From Thioglobus_B sp964558405 (lineage in GTDB: Bacteria > Pseudomonadota > Gammaproteobacteria > PS1 > Pseudothioglobaceae): a stretch of DNA of 64,000 nucleotides. Under the pieces are notes generated by a model. The model was not told the origin of the DNA and searched no databases. It saw only the letters and a program-made list of their open reading frames with translations. Shown piece by piece: positions 25,577-33,812 of the stretch. The first letter of the stretch is position 1. Every line of letters starts with the position of its first letter. Both the position numbers and the translations under genes were made by a program. Location: contig CAZLDG010000002.1 of the NCBI GenBank assembly GCA_964558405.1, positions 15,494 to 79,493 of the forward strand, in the 5' to 3' direction.

Positions 25577-25989
25577 CCTTTCTTATTGCGCATCTTAGAA
25601 ATCAACTGCAATTGCGCCATCGCATCTGCCAGGGCTGCTTGTGTTGAAGAGATGTCTTGATCGGTTTCCGCATTGGTCATCGCCTCTTCAGCACGTTGCT
25701 TAGCTTCTAGTGCTTTAGACTCGTCTAAATCATGGGCGCGCATTGCTGTGTCTGAGAAGATAGTCACGACATCGGGCTGTACTTCAACAATACCACCGGA
25801 GACATAGATTGACTCTTCACCATTTTCAGTTTGCAAGCGAACTTCGCCTGGATTTAGCGTTGACAGTAGCGCCAAGTGACCTGGGTAGATACCCAACTCA
25901 CCGCTGGCGCCTGGCACGGAAACGTGCTGCGCTTCACCTGAGTACAAAGACTCAGTCGCACTAACTACATCAACGTGAACGTTTGCCAT
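25573..25989 (-). CDS. atpC: ATP synthase F1 subunit epsilon
   Basis: The 138-residue epsilon subunit regulates F1 and links gamma to the c-ring. The N-terminal beta sandwich (VSVPGASGELGIYPGH, about residues 24-39) and the two C-terminal helices rich in Ala/Glu are visible. Last gene of the atp operon, starting one base before atpD ends (adjacent). No terminator follows; the stop overlaps the convergent MGMT-like gene. Confidence 0.97.
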   Translation of the reverse strand: MANVHVDVVSATESLYSGEAQHVSVPGASGELGIYPGHLALLSTLNPGEVRLQTENGEESIYVSGGIVEVQPDVVTIFSDTAMRAHDLDESKALEAKQRAEEAMTNAETDQDISSTQAALADAMAQLQLISKMRNKKG

Positions 25990-27369
25990 TTACGCGCTCT
26001 CCTTGGCTCTTTCGCGAACTTCGTCAATTGAACCGGTCATATAGAAAGCTTGCTCAGGAACGTCGTCCATGTCACCTTCTAAAATAGCCTTAAAGCCAGC
26101 AATGGTGTCTTTTAGTGACACATACTTGCCTGGCGCACCAGTAAATACTTCTGCCACGAAGAATGGCTGTGACAAGAAACGCTGGATCTTACGTGCTCTA
26201 GATACTGACTGCTTGTCTTCTTCAGAAAGCTCGTCCATACCCAAAATCGCAATAATGTCTTTTAGTTCTTTATAACGCTGCAATACACCTTGTACGCTAC
26301 GTGCAATATTGTAGTGCTCTTCACCAACGATATGTGGATCTAGCTGACGAGAAGTTGAGTCTAGTGGATCTACCGCTGGGTAAATACCTAGCTCAGCTAC
26401 CTGACGTGATAGTACCACCGTTGCGTCCAAGTGCGCGAACGTAGTCGCTGGCGACGGGTCAGTCAAGTCATCCGCTGGTACGTATACCGCCTGGATTGAA
26501 GTAATTGAACCGGTCTTAGTTGAAGTAATACGCTCTTGTAGTGCACCCATCTCTGAAGCCAATGTTGGCTGGTAACCTACCGCAGATGGCATACGACCTA
26601 ATAGTGCTGATACCTCTGTACCCGCTAGCGTATAACGATAAATGTTATCAATAAATAGTAGTACGTCACGGCCTTCATCACGGAAGTATTCCGCCATGGT
26701 TAGACCCGTTAGTGCTACACGTAGTCTATTTCCCGGTGGCTCATTCATTTGACCATATACTAACGATACTTTATCAAGTACGTTTGATTCTTTCATTTCG
26801 TGGTAGAAGTCGTTACCCTCACGAGTACGCTCACCCACACCAGCAAATACAGAATAACCTGAGTGCTCAATCGCAATGTTACGAATCAGCTCCATCATGT
26901 TTACGGTCTTACCTACACCAGCACCACCGAATAGACCAACTTTACCACCCTTAGCGAATGGACAAACCAGGTCGATTACCTTAATACCAGTTTCTAATAG
27001 TTCGGCTGCTGGAGAAAGCTCATCATAGGCCGGTGCTGGACGGTGAATTTCCCAGTCCGCTTCCTGGCCGATGTCGCCAGCATTATCAATTGGCTCACCC
27101 AGTACGTTCATAATACGACCCAGTGTCTTTGTACCCACTGGCACCTGAATTGCCTTACCGGTATTGGTCACATCCAGGCCACGCTTTAGACCTTCAGACG
27201 AACCCATCGCAATCGCACGTACTACGTTATCACCCAGCTGTTGCTGAACCTCTAGGGTTAGGTTTGTCGCTGTTACGTGTAACGCATCATAAACCTTAGG
27301 AATACTATCCGCTGGAAACTCAACGTCGATAACCGCGCCAATAATTTGTGTAATTTTACCTGTACTCAT
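25990..27369 (-). CDS. atpD: ATP synthase F1 subunit beta
   Basis: Catalytic subunit of F1, 459 residues. Walker A GGAGVGKTV (about residues 149-157), the GERTREGND motif (about 183-191) with the catalytic Glu, and the DELSEED segment (about 380) that contacts gamma are intact. Preceded by an AAGGAAAGG ribosome binding site. Position between atpG and atpC is the standard order. Confidence 0.98.
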   Translation of the reverse strand: MSTGKITQIIGAVIDVEFPADSIPKVYDALHVTATNLTLEVQQQLGDNVVRAIAMGSSEGLKRGLDVTNTGKAIQVPVGTKTLGRIMNVLGEPIDNAGDIGQEADWEIHRPAPAYDELSPAAELLETGIKVIDLVCPFAKGGKVGLFGGAGVGKTVNMMELIRNIAIEHSGYSVFAGVGERTREGNDFYHEMKESNVLDKVSLVYGQMNEPPGNRLRVALTGLTMAEYFRDEGRDVLLFIDNIYRYTLAGTEVSALLGRMPSAVGYQPTLASEMGALQERITSTKTGSITSIQAVYVPADDLTDPSPATTFAHLDATVVLSRQVAELGIYPAVDPLDSTSRQLDPHIVGEEHYNIARSVQGVLQRYKELKDIIAILGMDELSEEDKQSVSRARKIQRFLSQPFFVAEVFTGAPGKYVSLKDTIAGFKAILEGDMDDVPEQAFYMTGSIDEVRERAKESA

Positions 27370-27390
27370 TTGCCTTTCCTTTTTTAAAAC

Positions 27391-28254
27391 TTAAACAGCA
27401 GCAGCACCACTTACAATTTCAGAAATCTCTTGTGTAATTGCTGCTTGTCTTGCCTTATTGTAAACTAACTCTAAACCTTTCACCATGTCGCCCGCGTTGT
27501 CTGTTGCGCTCTTCATTGCAATCATACGTGCTGACTGCTCACAGGCAATATTCTCAACCAAACCTTGATAAACCAAAGCCTCGATATAACGCACCAATAG
27601 TGCACTAAGCGCTTCTTCAGCATCTGGTTCATAAATATAATCCCAGTGATGATCCATGCCTTCAACTTCACCCGCTACCATTGGCACCAACTGTGTGGTG
27701 GTTGGCGCTTGGGTCATGGTGTTTTCAAACACGTTGTAGGCCACTGATAATTGCTGGATATTGTCATCGTCAAAACTATCAAGCATCACCTTAATGGTGC
27801 CTAGTAGATCATCAAAATGTGGGGTGTCACCCAGATCAGTCAACACTGAAACAATGTTTAGGCCGGTGTTTTTGAAAAACGATGTGGCTTTTTTACCAAT
27901 CGTGCACAAATCCACTTCAATACCTTGTTGCTGATACTCTGCTACTTGCTTTAGTACCGATCTAAATAGGTTGGTGTTAAGACCACCACAAAGACCACGA
28001 TCACTAGAGATAACGATCAAGCCAATACGCTTAACCTCGCCCGTCTCTTTCATATACGGATGCTCAAACTCTGAGTGCGCATAAGCCAGATGGCCAATAA
28101 CTTTGGCAATTTTCTCAGCATAAGGTCGAGAAGACAACATTCTGTCTTCTGCCTTTTTCATCTTAGAGGCCGCAACCATTTCCATGGCCGAGGTGATCTT
28201 CTGAGTATTCTTAATACTCGCGATCTGAGTTCTAATTTCCTTGCCGCTAGCCAT
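27391..28254 (-). CDS. atpG: ATP synthase F1 subunit gamma
   Basis: Central rotor shaft, 287 residues. The N-terminal helix (IRTQIASIKNTQKITSAMEM, residues 7-26) and C-terminal helix (ending AAITQEISEIVSGAAA) that form the coiled coil, and the SDRGLCGG motif (about 83-90), are typical. It follows atpA after 6 bases. Confidence 0.97.
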   Translation of the reverse strand: MASGKEIRTQIASIKNTQKITSAMEMVAASKMKKAEDRMLSSRPYAEKIAKVIGHLAYAHSEFEHPYMKETGEVKRIGLIVISSDRGLCGGLNTNLFRSVLKQVAEYQQQGIEVDLCTIGKKATSFFKNTGLNIVSVLTDLGDTPHFDDLLGTIKVMLDSFDDDNIQQLSVAYNVFENTMTQAPTTTQLVPMVAGEVEGMDHHWDYIYEPDAEEALSALLVRYIEALVYQGLVENIACEQSARMIAMKSATDNAGDMVKGLELVYNKARQAAITQEISEIVSGAAAV

Positions 28255-28260
28255 GTTTAA

Positions 28261-29802
28261 TTACCAAGTGTGGTTTGCTTTGAAATCATCAATTGCTGCT
28301 TGTAGTTCAGCGGCAATATCATCGTTATAGTCGCCAGTTGAATTGATCTTCTCCATCAATGGCGCCTGGTTGTTGTTCATGTAAGCCAGTAGTGCTGCTT
28401 CAAAATCTACTACCTTGTTCACTTCGATATCATCTAGTGAACCTGAGTTAGCCGCAAATAGTGAAGTAGCTGTCTCAGCAATTGATAGTGGTGCATACTG
28501 GTTCTGCTTCATTAGCTCAGTTACGCGCTGACCACGGTCAATTTGCGCTTTGGTTTCTGCATCTAGATCAGAAGCAAACTGCGCAAATGCTGCCAGTTCA
28601 CGATACTGTGCCAGGTCTAGACGAATACCACCACCCAACTTCTTAATCACCGTAGTCTGTGCTGCACCACCTACACGTGATACCGATAGACCCGCGTTAA
28701 TCGCTGGACGAATACCTGAGTTAAACAAGTCAGTCTCTAGGAAGATTTGACCATCAGTAATTGAAATTACGTTAGTCGGTACGAATGCTGATACGTCACC
28801 GGCCTGTGTTTCAATAATTGGTAGTGCGGTTAATGAACCGGTTTGGCCTTTTACTTCGCCGTTGGTCATTTGCTCTACGTAATCTGCGTTCACACGCGAA
28901 GCACGCTCAAGTAGTCTTGAATGAAGATAGAATACATCACCTGGATACGCTTCACGACCTGGTGGACGCTTAAGTAGTAGTGATACTTCACGATAAGCCC
29001 AAGCCTGTTTGGTTAGGTCATCATAGATGATTAGCGCATCTTCACCGCGATCACGGAAGTACTCACCCATCGCACAACCTGCATAAGGTGCAATGTATTG
29101 TAGTGCTGGAGAGTCTGCTGCATTCGCTGCCACAATAATGGTGTTTTCTAGTGCGCCGTTTTCTTCTAGCTTACGTACAACTGCTGCTACTGAAGAAGCC
29201 TTCTGGCCAATCGCTACATAAATACATTTAACACCAGTGTCTTTTTGGTTAATGATGGCGTCTACTGCAACCGCTGTCTTACCGGTTTGACGATCACCAA
29301 TGATTAGCTCACGCTGACCACGACCAATTGGCACCATAGAGTCAATCGCTTTAATACCGGTTTGTACGGGTTGATCAACCGATTGACGATCAATTACACC
29401 CGGTGCAATCACTTCAAGAGGACGACTGGCCTTGGCGTCAATTTCGCCCTTGCCTTCAATGTCTTGACCCAGTGGATTTACCACACGGCCTAATAATTCT
29501 TCACCTACAGGTACTTCCATTAGACGGTTAGTACACTTAACAGTATCGCCTTCAGAGATATGCAGATAGTCACCTAGTACCACCGCACCCACTGAGTCTT
29601 GCTCAAGGTTTAGTGCCATACCAAAGGTATTACCTGGGAATTCAAGCATCTCACCAAACTGTACGTCGGCCAAACCGTGAATCGCAACAATACCGTCACT
29701 TACACTGATTACACGACCTTCGGTGCGTGATTGTGCTTCGAAATCAAAGCCCTGTATTTGTTTTTTAATTAAATCACTAATTTCAGAAGCGTTTAATTGC
29801 AT
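28261..29802 (-). CDS. atpA: ATP synthase F1 subunit alpha
   Basis: Non-catalytic nucleotide-binding subunit of F1, 513 residues. P-loop GDRQTGKTA (about residues 169-177) and the signature PAINAGLSVSRVGG (about 361-374) are visible. Full-length and collinear with family members; 22 bases after atpH. Confidence 0.98.
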   Translation of the reverse strand: MQLNASEISDLIKKQIQGFDFEAQSRTEGRVISVSDGIVAIHGLADVQFGEMLEFPGNTFGMALNLEQDSVGAVVLGDYLHISEGDTVKCTNRLMEVPVGEELLGRVVNPLGQDIEGKGEIDAKASRPLEVIAPGVIDRQSVDQPVQTGIKAIDSMVPIGRGQRELIIGDRQTGKTAVAVDAIINQKDTGVKCIYVAIGQKASSVAAVVRKLEENGALENTIIVAANAADSPALQYIAPYAGCAMGEYFRDRGEDALIIYDDLTKQAWAYREVSLLLKRPPGREAYPGDVFYLHSRLLERASRVNADYVEQMTNGEVKGQTGSLTALPIIETQAGDVSAFVPTNVISITDGQIFLETDLFNSGIRPAINAGLSVSRVGGAAQTTVIKKLGGGIRLDLAQYRELAAFAQFASDLDAETKAQIDRGQRVTELMKQNQYAPLSIAETATSLFAANSGSLDDIEVNKVVDFEAALLAYMNNNQAPLMEKINSTGDYNDDIAAELQAAIDDFKANHTW

Positions 29803-29824
29803 ATCTTATCCTCTTAACTTTAAA

Positions 29825-30373
29825 TTAATTTACCGACAAACGAGTTTGCAATGCTGCTACTCGTGCTCTGATTGACAAATCAAGAACCTTGTCGCCTTCT
29901 TTAATAACAATACCGCCATTTAGGCTTTCATCTACCTCGGTGTCAATGCTAACCGTGGTTTGATACTTTGCCGTTAGGTCCTCAACAATTTGCTTTTGCT
30001 CTGCAGCGCTTAGCTTATAGGCACTAATCACTTGAAACGCCTTGGTTTCATTGGTGGCGTTCATCGCCTCATCAAATAGTGCCAAAATAGTGCCAACCGC
30101 GTCCATACGCGCATTGTCTTGCAACAAAGCAATAGTCGCCTGCTCTTCAGCGCTTAAGTCTCTACCCAGTGCGCCAGCCATTAGCTTGGCTGTAGCCTGG
30201 GTTTTTTCTTGCTTATTCGCCTCTGGAGAAGCGGCGAACGCTTGATATAGTTCATCAGCTGCAATCTGTGCAAGTGCACTCAGTGCTTCATGCCACTGCG
30301 CTTGGGTGCCTGTCTGCGTCGCAATCTCAAAGATGGCGTTAGCATAAGGCTTGGCAATTGTTGTTTGTTCCAT
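29825..30373 (-). CDS. atpH: ATP synthase subunit delta
   Basis: OSCP-like stator subunit that joins F1 to the b-subunits, 182 residues. Starts MEQTTIAKPYANAIFEIA, characteristic of delta, and ends in the conserved VDESLNGGIVIKEGDKVLD region (about 141-160) and RARVAALQTRL. It follows atpF after 9 bases. Confidence 0.96.
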   Translation of the reverse strand: MEQTTIAKPYANAIFEIATQTGTQAQWHEALSALAQIAADELYQAFAASPEANKQEKTQATAKLMAGALGRDLSAEEQATIALLQDNARMDAVGTILALFDEAMNATNETKAFQVISAYKLSAAEQKQIVEDLTAKYQTTVSIDTEVDESLNGGIVIKEGDKVLDLSIRARVAALQTRLSVN

Positions 30374-30382
30374 AACGTCCTA

Positions 30383-30853
30383 CTATAAAGACTGTGACAA
30401 CTTGCCCAACATGTCTTTGTGAGCCTTGGCGTCTACTTCTTTATCCAGTACTGAATTCACACCTTGCATCACCAATGTTGAAACTTGCTCTCTAAGCTCA
30501 TTACGAGCACGAATGGTGTCTTGCTCAATCTCGGCTTGGGCGTGTGCTTTTACTTTTTCCGCTTCTTGCGTTGCAACATCCTTGGCGTCTTCCACCATGG
30601 CTGATGCTTGTCGAGTCGCGTTAGCAATAATTTCAGCAGCCTGATCCTTAGAACGGTTCAGCACCTCTTGCGCTTGTTGCTGTGCCTCTTCTTGCTCCGC
30701 CATGCCGCGTTCAGCAGCTAAGATGCCGCTTTCAATGCGCTTTTTGCGCTCTTCCATGGCATTTAATAGCGGTGGCCAAACATACTTTTTAACCAAATAG
30801 ATAAAAATGAAAAATGCAATTGATTGACCAATTAATGTAGCATTTATGTTCAT
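30383..30853 (-). CDS. atpF: ATP synthase F0 subunit b
   Basis: Peripheral stalk subunit, 156 residues, with one N-terminal membrane helix (about residues 7-27, with the typical VKKYVWPPL boundary) followed by a long charged Ala/Glu/Gln-rich coiled coil. The opening MNINATLIGQ is typical of proteobacterial b subunits. Confidence 0.97.
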   Translation of the reverse strand: MNINATLIGQSIAFFIFIYLVKKYVWPPLLNAMEERKKRIESGILAAERGMAEQEEAQQQAQEVLNRSKDQAAEIIANATRQASAMVEDAKDVATQEAEKVKAHAQAEIEQDTIRARNELREQVSTLVMQGVNSVLDKEVDAKAHKDMLGKLSQSL

Positions 30854-30896
30854 AAGTCTGCCTTAATTATTTTGAAAAATAAAACCCTATTGATAC

Positions 30897-31133
30897 TTAA
30901 GCAACCGCAAATAGTACGTATAGACCTAGACCAACCGCAATCATTGGAACCGCGTCCACTAGACCCATGAAAATGAAGAACTGTGTTCTTAGCATTGGGA
31001 TTAGCTCTGGCTGTCTAGCCGCGCCTTCTAGTACTTTCGCACCTAAAAGACCAATACCAATCGCAGCACCTAGAGCACCCATGCCCATCATAATACTACC
31101 CGCAATATATAGGATTGCACTTGTTTCGTTCAT
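30897..31133 (-). CDS. atpE: ATP synthase F0 subunit c
   Basis: Proteolipid of the rotor ring, 78 residues, two membrane helices joined by the polar loop AARQPEL (about residues 38-44). The essential carboxylate is the Asp in GLVDAVPMIAVG (about 60), and no sodium-binding signature is evident, so a proton-coupled enzyme is expected. Confidence 0.97.
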   Translation of the reverse strand: MNETSAILYIAGSIMMGMGALGAAIGIGLLGAKVLEGAARQPELIPMLRTQFFIFMGLVDAVPMIAVGLGLYVLFAVA

Positions 31134-31170
31134 TGTTTTTCTCCTGTGTTATTAATTAAAAATTAAAAAG

Positions 31171-32037
31171 TTAATGCTCTTTTTGATGAGCCATGTCCAT
31201 ATAAACAATTGTTAGCGTCATAAAGATAAAGGCTTGCAAAGTAATAATCAAAATGTGGAACAATGCCCAGCCAATTTGCAATAGACCGCCAAAAATACCA
31301 AAGCCAATACCAACGCTATACATAATCGCAATTAGAATGAAGATAATCTCACCCGCATACATATTACCAAATAGTCGCAACGCCAATGAAATCGGCTTAG
31401 AAATCAGTGCCACACCCTCTAGTAGTAAGTTTGCTGGCAAGCCTAGCTTACCAAACGGGTGGAACAATAGCTCAGATAGGAAACCACCCAGGCCTTTAAC
31501 TTTAATACTGTAATAAAGGATTAGCGCGAAGATTGAGAACGCCATACCAAAGGTGATGTTTGGATCAGTCGATGGTACCACTTTAAAGAAGGCGCTATGT
31601 GCATCGCCACCCATGGCAACTACACCCACTTCGAAAAGCTTTGGTAACCAGTCTACGGCGATCAAATCCATAAAGTTCATAAGGAAAATCCACACAAAAA
31701 TAGTGAGCGACATTGGCGCCACTAAAGCGTTTTTACCTTTGAAAGAGTCACGCACACTAAAGTCAATAAACTCAATCACCATTTCAATAAAGTTTTGCAT
31801 GCCGCTTGGCACGCCGGTGGTGGCTTTTTTCACCGCTGAACGGAAAATAAAGAAGAAAGCCAATGCGGTTGCCAATGACCAGAACATCGAATCCACGTTG
31901 ATCGACCAAAAGCCCATGGCTTGTGCCTCAGCAGCATTGTGGGCAAAACCCCAAGTGCCGTCTGGAAGTTGGCCGTAAGTAAGGTTCTGCAGGTGGTGTT
32001 TAATATACCCTGAAGCTGTTAGTGTTTCGCTTGACAT
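31171..32037 (-). CDS. atpB: ATP synthase F0 subunit a
   Basis: The 288-residue membrane subunit that forms the proton half-channels. The essential arginine lies in ISLALRLFGNMYAGE (about 219-233), with further conserved residues in the last helices (LQAFIFMTLTIVYMDMA). Five or six membrane helices. Its ATG overlaps the end of atpI by 19 bases. Confidence 0.97.
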   Translation of the reverse strand: MSSETLTASGYIKHHLQNLTYGQLPDGTWGFAHNAAEAQAMGFWSINVDSMFWSLATALAFFFIFRSAVKKATTGVPSGMQNFIEMVIEFIDFSVRDSFKGKNALVAPMSLTIFVWIFLMNFMDLIAVDWLPKLFEVGVVAMGGDAHSAFFKVVPSTDPNITFGMAFSIFALILYYSIKVKGLGGFLSELLFHPFGKLGLPANLLLEGVALISKPISLALRLFGNMYAGEIIFILIAIMYSVGIGFGIFGGLLQIGWALFHILIITLQAFIFMTLTIVYMDMAHQKEH

Positions 32038-32282
32038 TTTAAAAAATAAACCAGACTTAAATTAATTACAAAAAAACTCAATAATACTGTTAATGGATCA
32101 AAGCGCATCATCGCCAAGGCCAATAAAATACCGACCAATGCCAAACGCTCAATTAATGATAATCTGGCCAGGTTAACAACTTGCTTAGGAACTGTAATAT
32201 TCTTACGTTTTAATTGACGCATTCGCCAACACAGCAGCAGTTGATTAACAACAGCGATTACAAGTCCCGCGACTATTCCCAT
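32019..32282 (-). CDS. atpI: ATP synthase protein I
   Basis: First gene of the atp operon; AtpI is a small membrane protein that assists c-ring assembly or Mg2+ handling and is not a part of the enzyme. From the ATG at 32282 it has 87 residues, four hydrophobic segments and a basic loop (RMRQLKRKNITV); it is short for the family (about 120). A GTG at 32303 would add seven residues. Assignment relies largely on position and membrane pattern. Confidence 0.8.
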   Translation of the reverse strand: MGIVAGLVIAVVNQLLLCWRMRQLKRKNITVPKQVVNLARLSLIERLALVGILLALAMMRFDPLTVLLSFFVINLSLVYFLKCQAKH

Positions 32283-32330
32283 TTGGCTGTGAATTATACA
32301 CACTTTAAATAAGCGCTTTTAGAAAAAAAA

Positions 32331-32370
32331 TTCCACCCTGTGAAAAAAAAATCCACTCTATGAAGAAGAA
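32331..32370. repeat. Tandem 20-bp imperfect direct repeat upstream of SQR
   Basis: Two adjacent 20-base copies (32331-32350 and 32351-32370), both of the form TCCAC-N-CT-N-TGAA-rich, agreeing at 15 of 20 positions. They lie in the 200-base space between divergent atpI and SQR, about 50-90 bases upstream of the SQR -35 box. A 20-bp step equals about two helical turns, which would place two protein dimers on the same face of DNA. Confidence 0.5.
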
Positions 32371-32417
32371 AATCTCTGGGTTTTTCACGGCTGAATACGC
32401 GGGTATTGGCCCTCTAT

Positions 32418-32446
32418 TTGACAACTGTGGATTTCAGTGAATAATA
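32418..32446 (+). promoter_or_regulatory. Promoter of the SQR gene
   Basis: A perfect TTGACA at 32418-32423, a 17-base spacer, and ATAATA at 32441-32446. The predicted start near 32453 lies about 30 bases before the ATG at 32485, which has a GAGGAGAAGAG ribosome binding site. Confidence 0.6.
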
Positions 32447-32484
32447 GGACTCGGGGAGTTGAGAAAACTTTTGAGGAGAAGAGA

Positions 32485-33774
32485 ATGGCGCATGTTGTTG
32501 TAATTGGCGCAAGCACTGGCGGCTTGCCGTTTGCCTATGACATTAAAAAAACCCTAGGCAAAGATCACCAGGTAACGGTTATTTCCAATAACCCGAATTT
32601 TAACTTTATTCCATCGAACCCTTGGGTGGCAGTAGGCTGGCGTAGTGAAGACGATATTAGTTTCGAGCTCGCACCACGCCTCAAACGCAAAGGTATCGAG
32701 CTGATTGTTGGCGAGGCCACTGAAATTAAGCCTGATGACAATCAAGTAATGGTTGGAGATCAGAGTGTTGATTACGACTACTTAGTCTTAGCCACTGGCC
32801 CCAAACTGGCCTTTGATGAGGTTGAAGGCTTGGGTCCTGAGGGTCATAGTGTGTCCATTTGTACCACCGCGCATGCCAAAGTTGCCTCGGACGAGTGGGA
32901 AACCTTCTGTGCCAATGGTGGTGGTCCAATTGTGGTGGGCGCGGTGCAAGGCGCCTCTTGTTTTGGCCCGGCCTATGAATTTGCCACCATTATGGATACC
33001 GATCTGAAAAAACGCGGTATTCGTGACAAATGTCCCATTACCTTTGTCACTGCCGAGCCTTATATTGGCCATTTGGGCCTGGGTGGCGTGGGTGACTCCA
33101 AGGGCTTAATGGAATCAGAATTCAGACATCGTCATATTAAGTGGATTACCAATGCCAAAGTGGCTTCTATTGCTGCTGATACGGTAGTAGTCGAGGAGGT
33201 TAATGAGGCCGGAGAGATAATTAAAACCCATGAGGTACCAACCAAACACACAATGATGTTGCCGGCCTTTAAAGGTGTGGACACCGTGGCCAAATTGGCT
33301 GAGGTTGATAGCGGTTATGTCAATCCACGTGGCTTTGTGATGGTCAATGACTACCAACAATCACCGGTTAAAGACAATATCTTTTCCCTGGGTGTGAACA
33401 TCGCCATCCCACCGGTTGAGGCGACGCCAGTAATGTGTGGTACGCCAAAAACTGGTTATATGATTGAATCGATGGTCACGGCGATTGTGCACAATATTGA
33501 AGAGATGGTTGCCGGCCAAGCGCCAAGCCACAAACCAACCTGGAATGCGGTGTGTATTGCTGATATGGGCGATACCGGTGCGGCGTTTGTAGCCATGCCA
33601 CAAATTCCACCGCGCAACGTCACCTGGGCCAAAAAAGGCAAAATGATGCACCTGGCAAAAATTGCCTTTGAAAAGTTTTTCATCCGCAACATGAAAACCG
33701 GCAACTCCGAGCCTTCTTATCAGAAATATATTTTCAAGATGTTGGGCATTGAGCGCTTGAAAAAAGACAACTAA
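32485..33774 (+). CDS. sqr: Sulfide:quinone oxidoreductase (SQR-type flavoprotein)
   Basis: A 429-residue FAD-dependent disulfide oxidoreductase that would oxidise sulfide and reduce quinone at the membrane. It has the Rossmann FAD motif VVVIGASTGG (residues 4-13), YLVLATGPK (about 99-107), and three cysteines at SQR positions: C126 in SICTTAH, C159 in GASCFGPAYE and C318 in VMCGTP; the latter two would form the redox pair. The C-terminus has FVAMPQIPPRNV and a basic amphipathic helix for membrane contact. The ATG at 32485 is chosen over an upstream ATG at 32437 because of the ribosome binding site and family start. Flavocytochrome c sulfide dehydrogenase is unlikely as there is no signal peptide. 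Confidence 0.88.
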   Translation: MAHVVVIGASTGGLPFAYDIKKTLGKDHQVTVISNNPNFNFIPSNPWVAVGWRSEDDISFELAPRLKRKGIELIVGEATEIKPDDNQVMVGDQSVDYDYLVLATGPKLAFDEVEGLGPEGHSVSICTTAHAKVASDEWETFCANGGGPIVVGAVQGASCFGPAYEFATIMDTDLKKRGIRDKCPITFVTAEPYIGHLGLGGVGDSKGLMESEFRHRHIKWITNAKVASIAADTVVVEEVNEAGEIIKTHEVPTKHTMMLPAFKGVDTVAKLAEVDSGYVNPRGFVMVNDYQQSPVKDNIFSLGVNIAIPPVEATPVMCGTPKTGYMIESMVTAIVHNIEEMVAGQAPSHKPTWNAVCIADMGDTGAAFVAMPQIPPRNVTWAKKGKMMHLAKIAFEKFFIRNMKTGNSEPSYQKYIFKMLGIERLKKDN

Positions 33775-33776
33775 AC

Positions 33777-33802
33777 AAAAAGCCGCGAATAGCGGCTTTT
33801 TT
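33777..33802. terminator. Bidirectional terminator between SQR and recN
   Basis: Stem AAAAAGCCGC / GCGGCTTTTT with a 5-base loop and A/T runs on both sides, placed between the convergent SQR and recN stops. It can end both transcripts. Confidence 0.85.
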
Positions 33803-33812
33803 ATTGAGCGCT

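Noticed and set aside
32293..32298. Minus-strand TATAAT as the atp operon promoter
   Set aside because: It would start the transcript within about 5 bases of the atpI ATG and has no acceptable -35; the true promoter cannot be assigned by eye.
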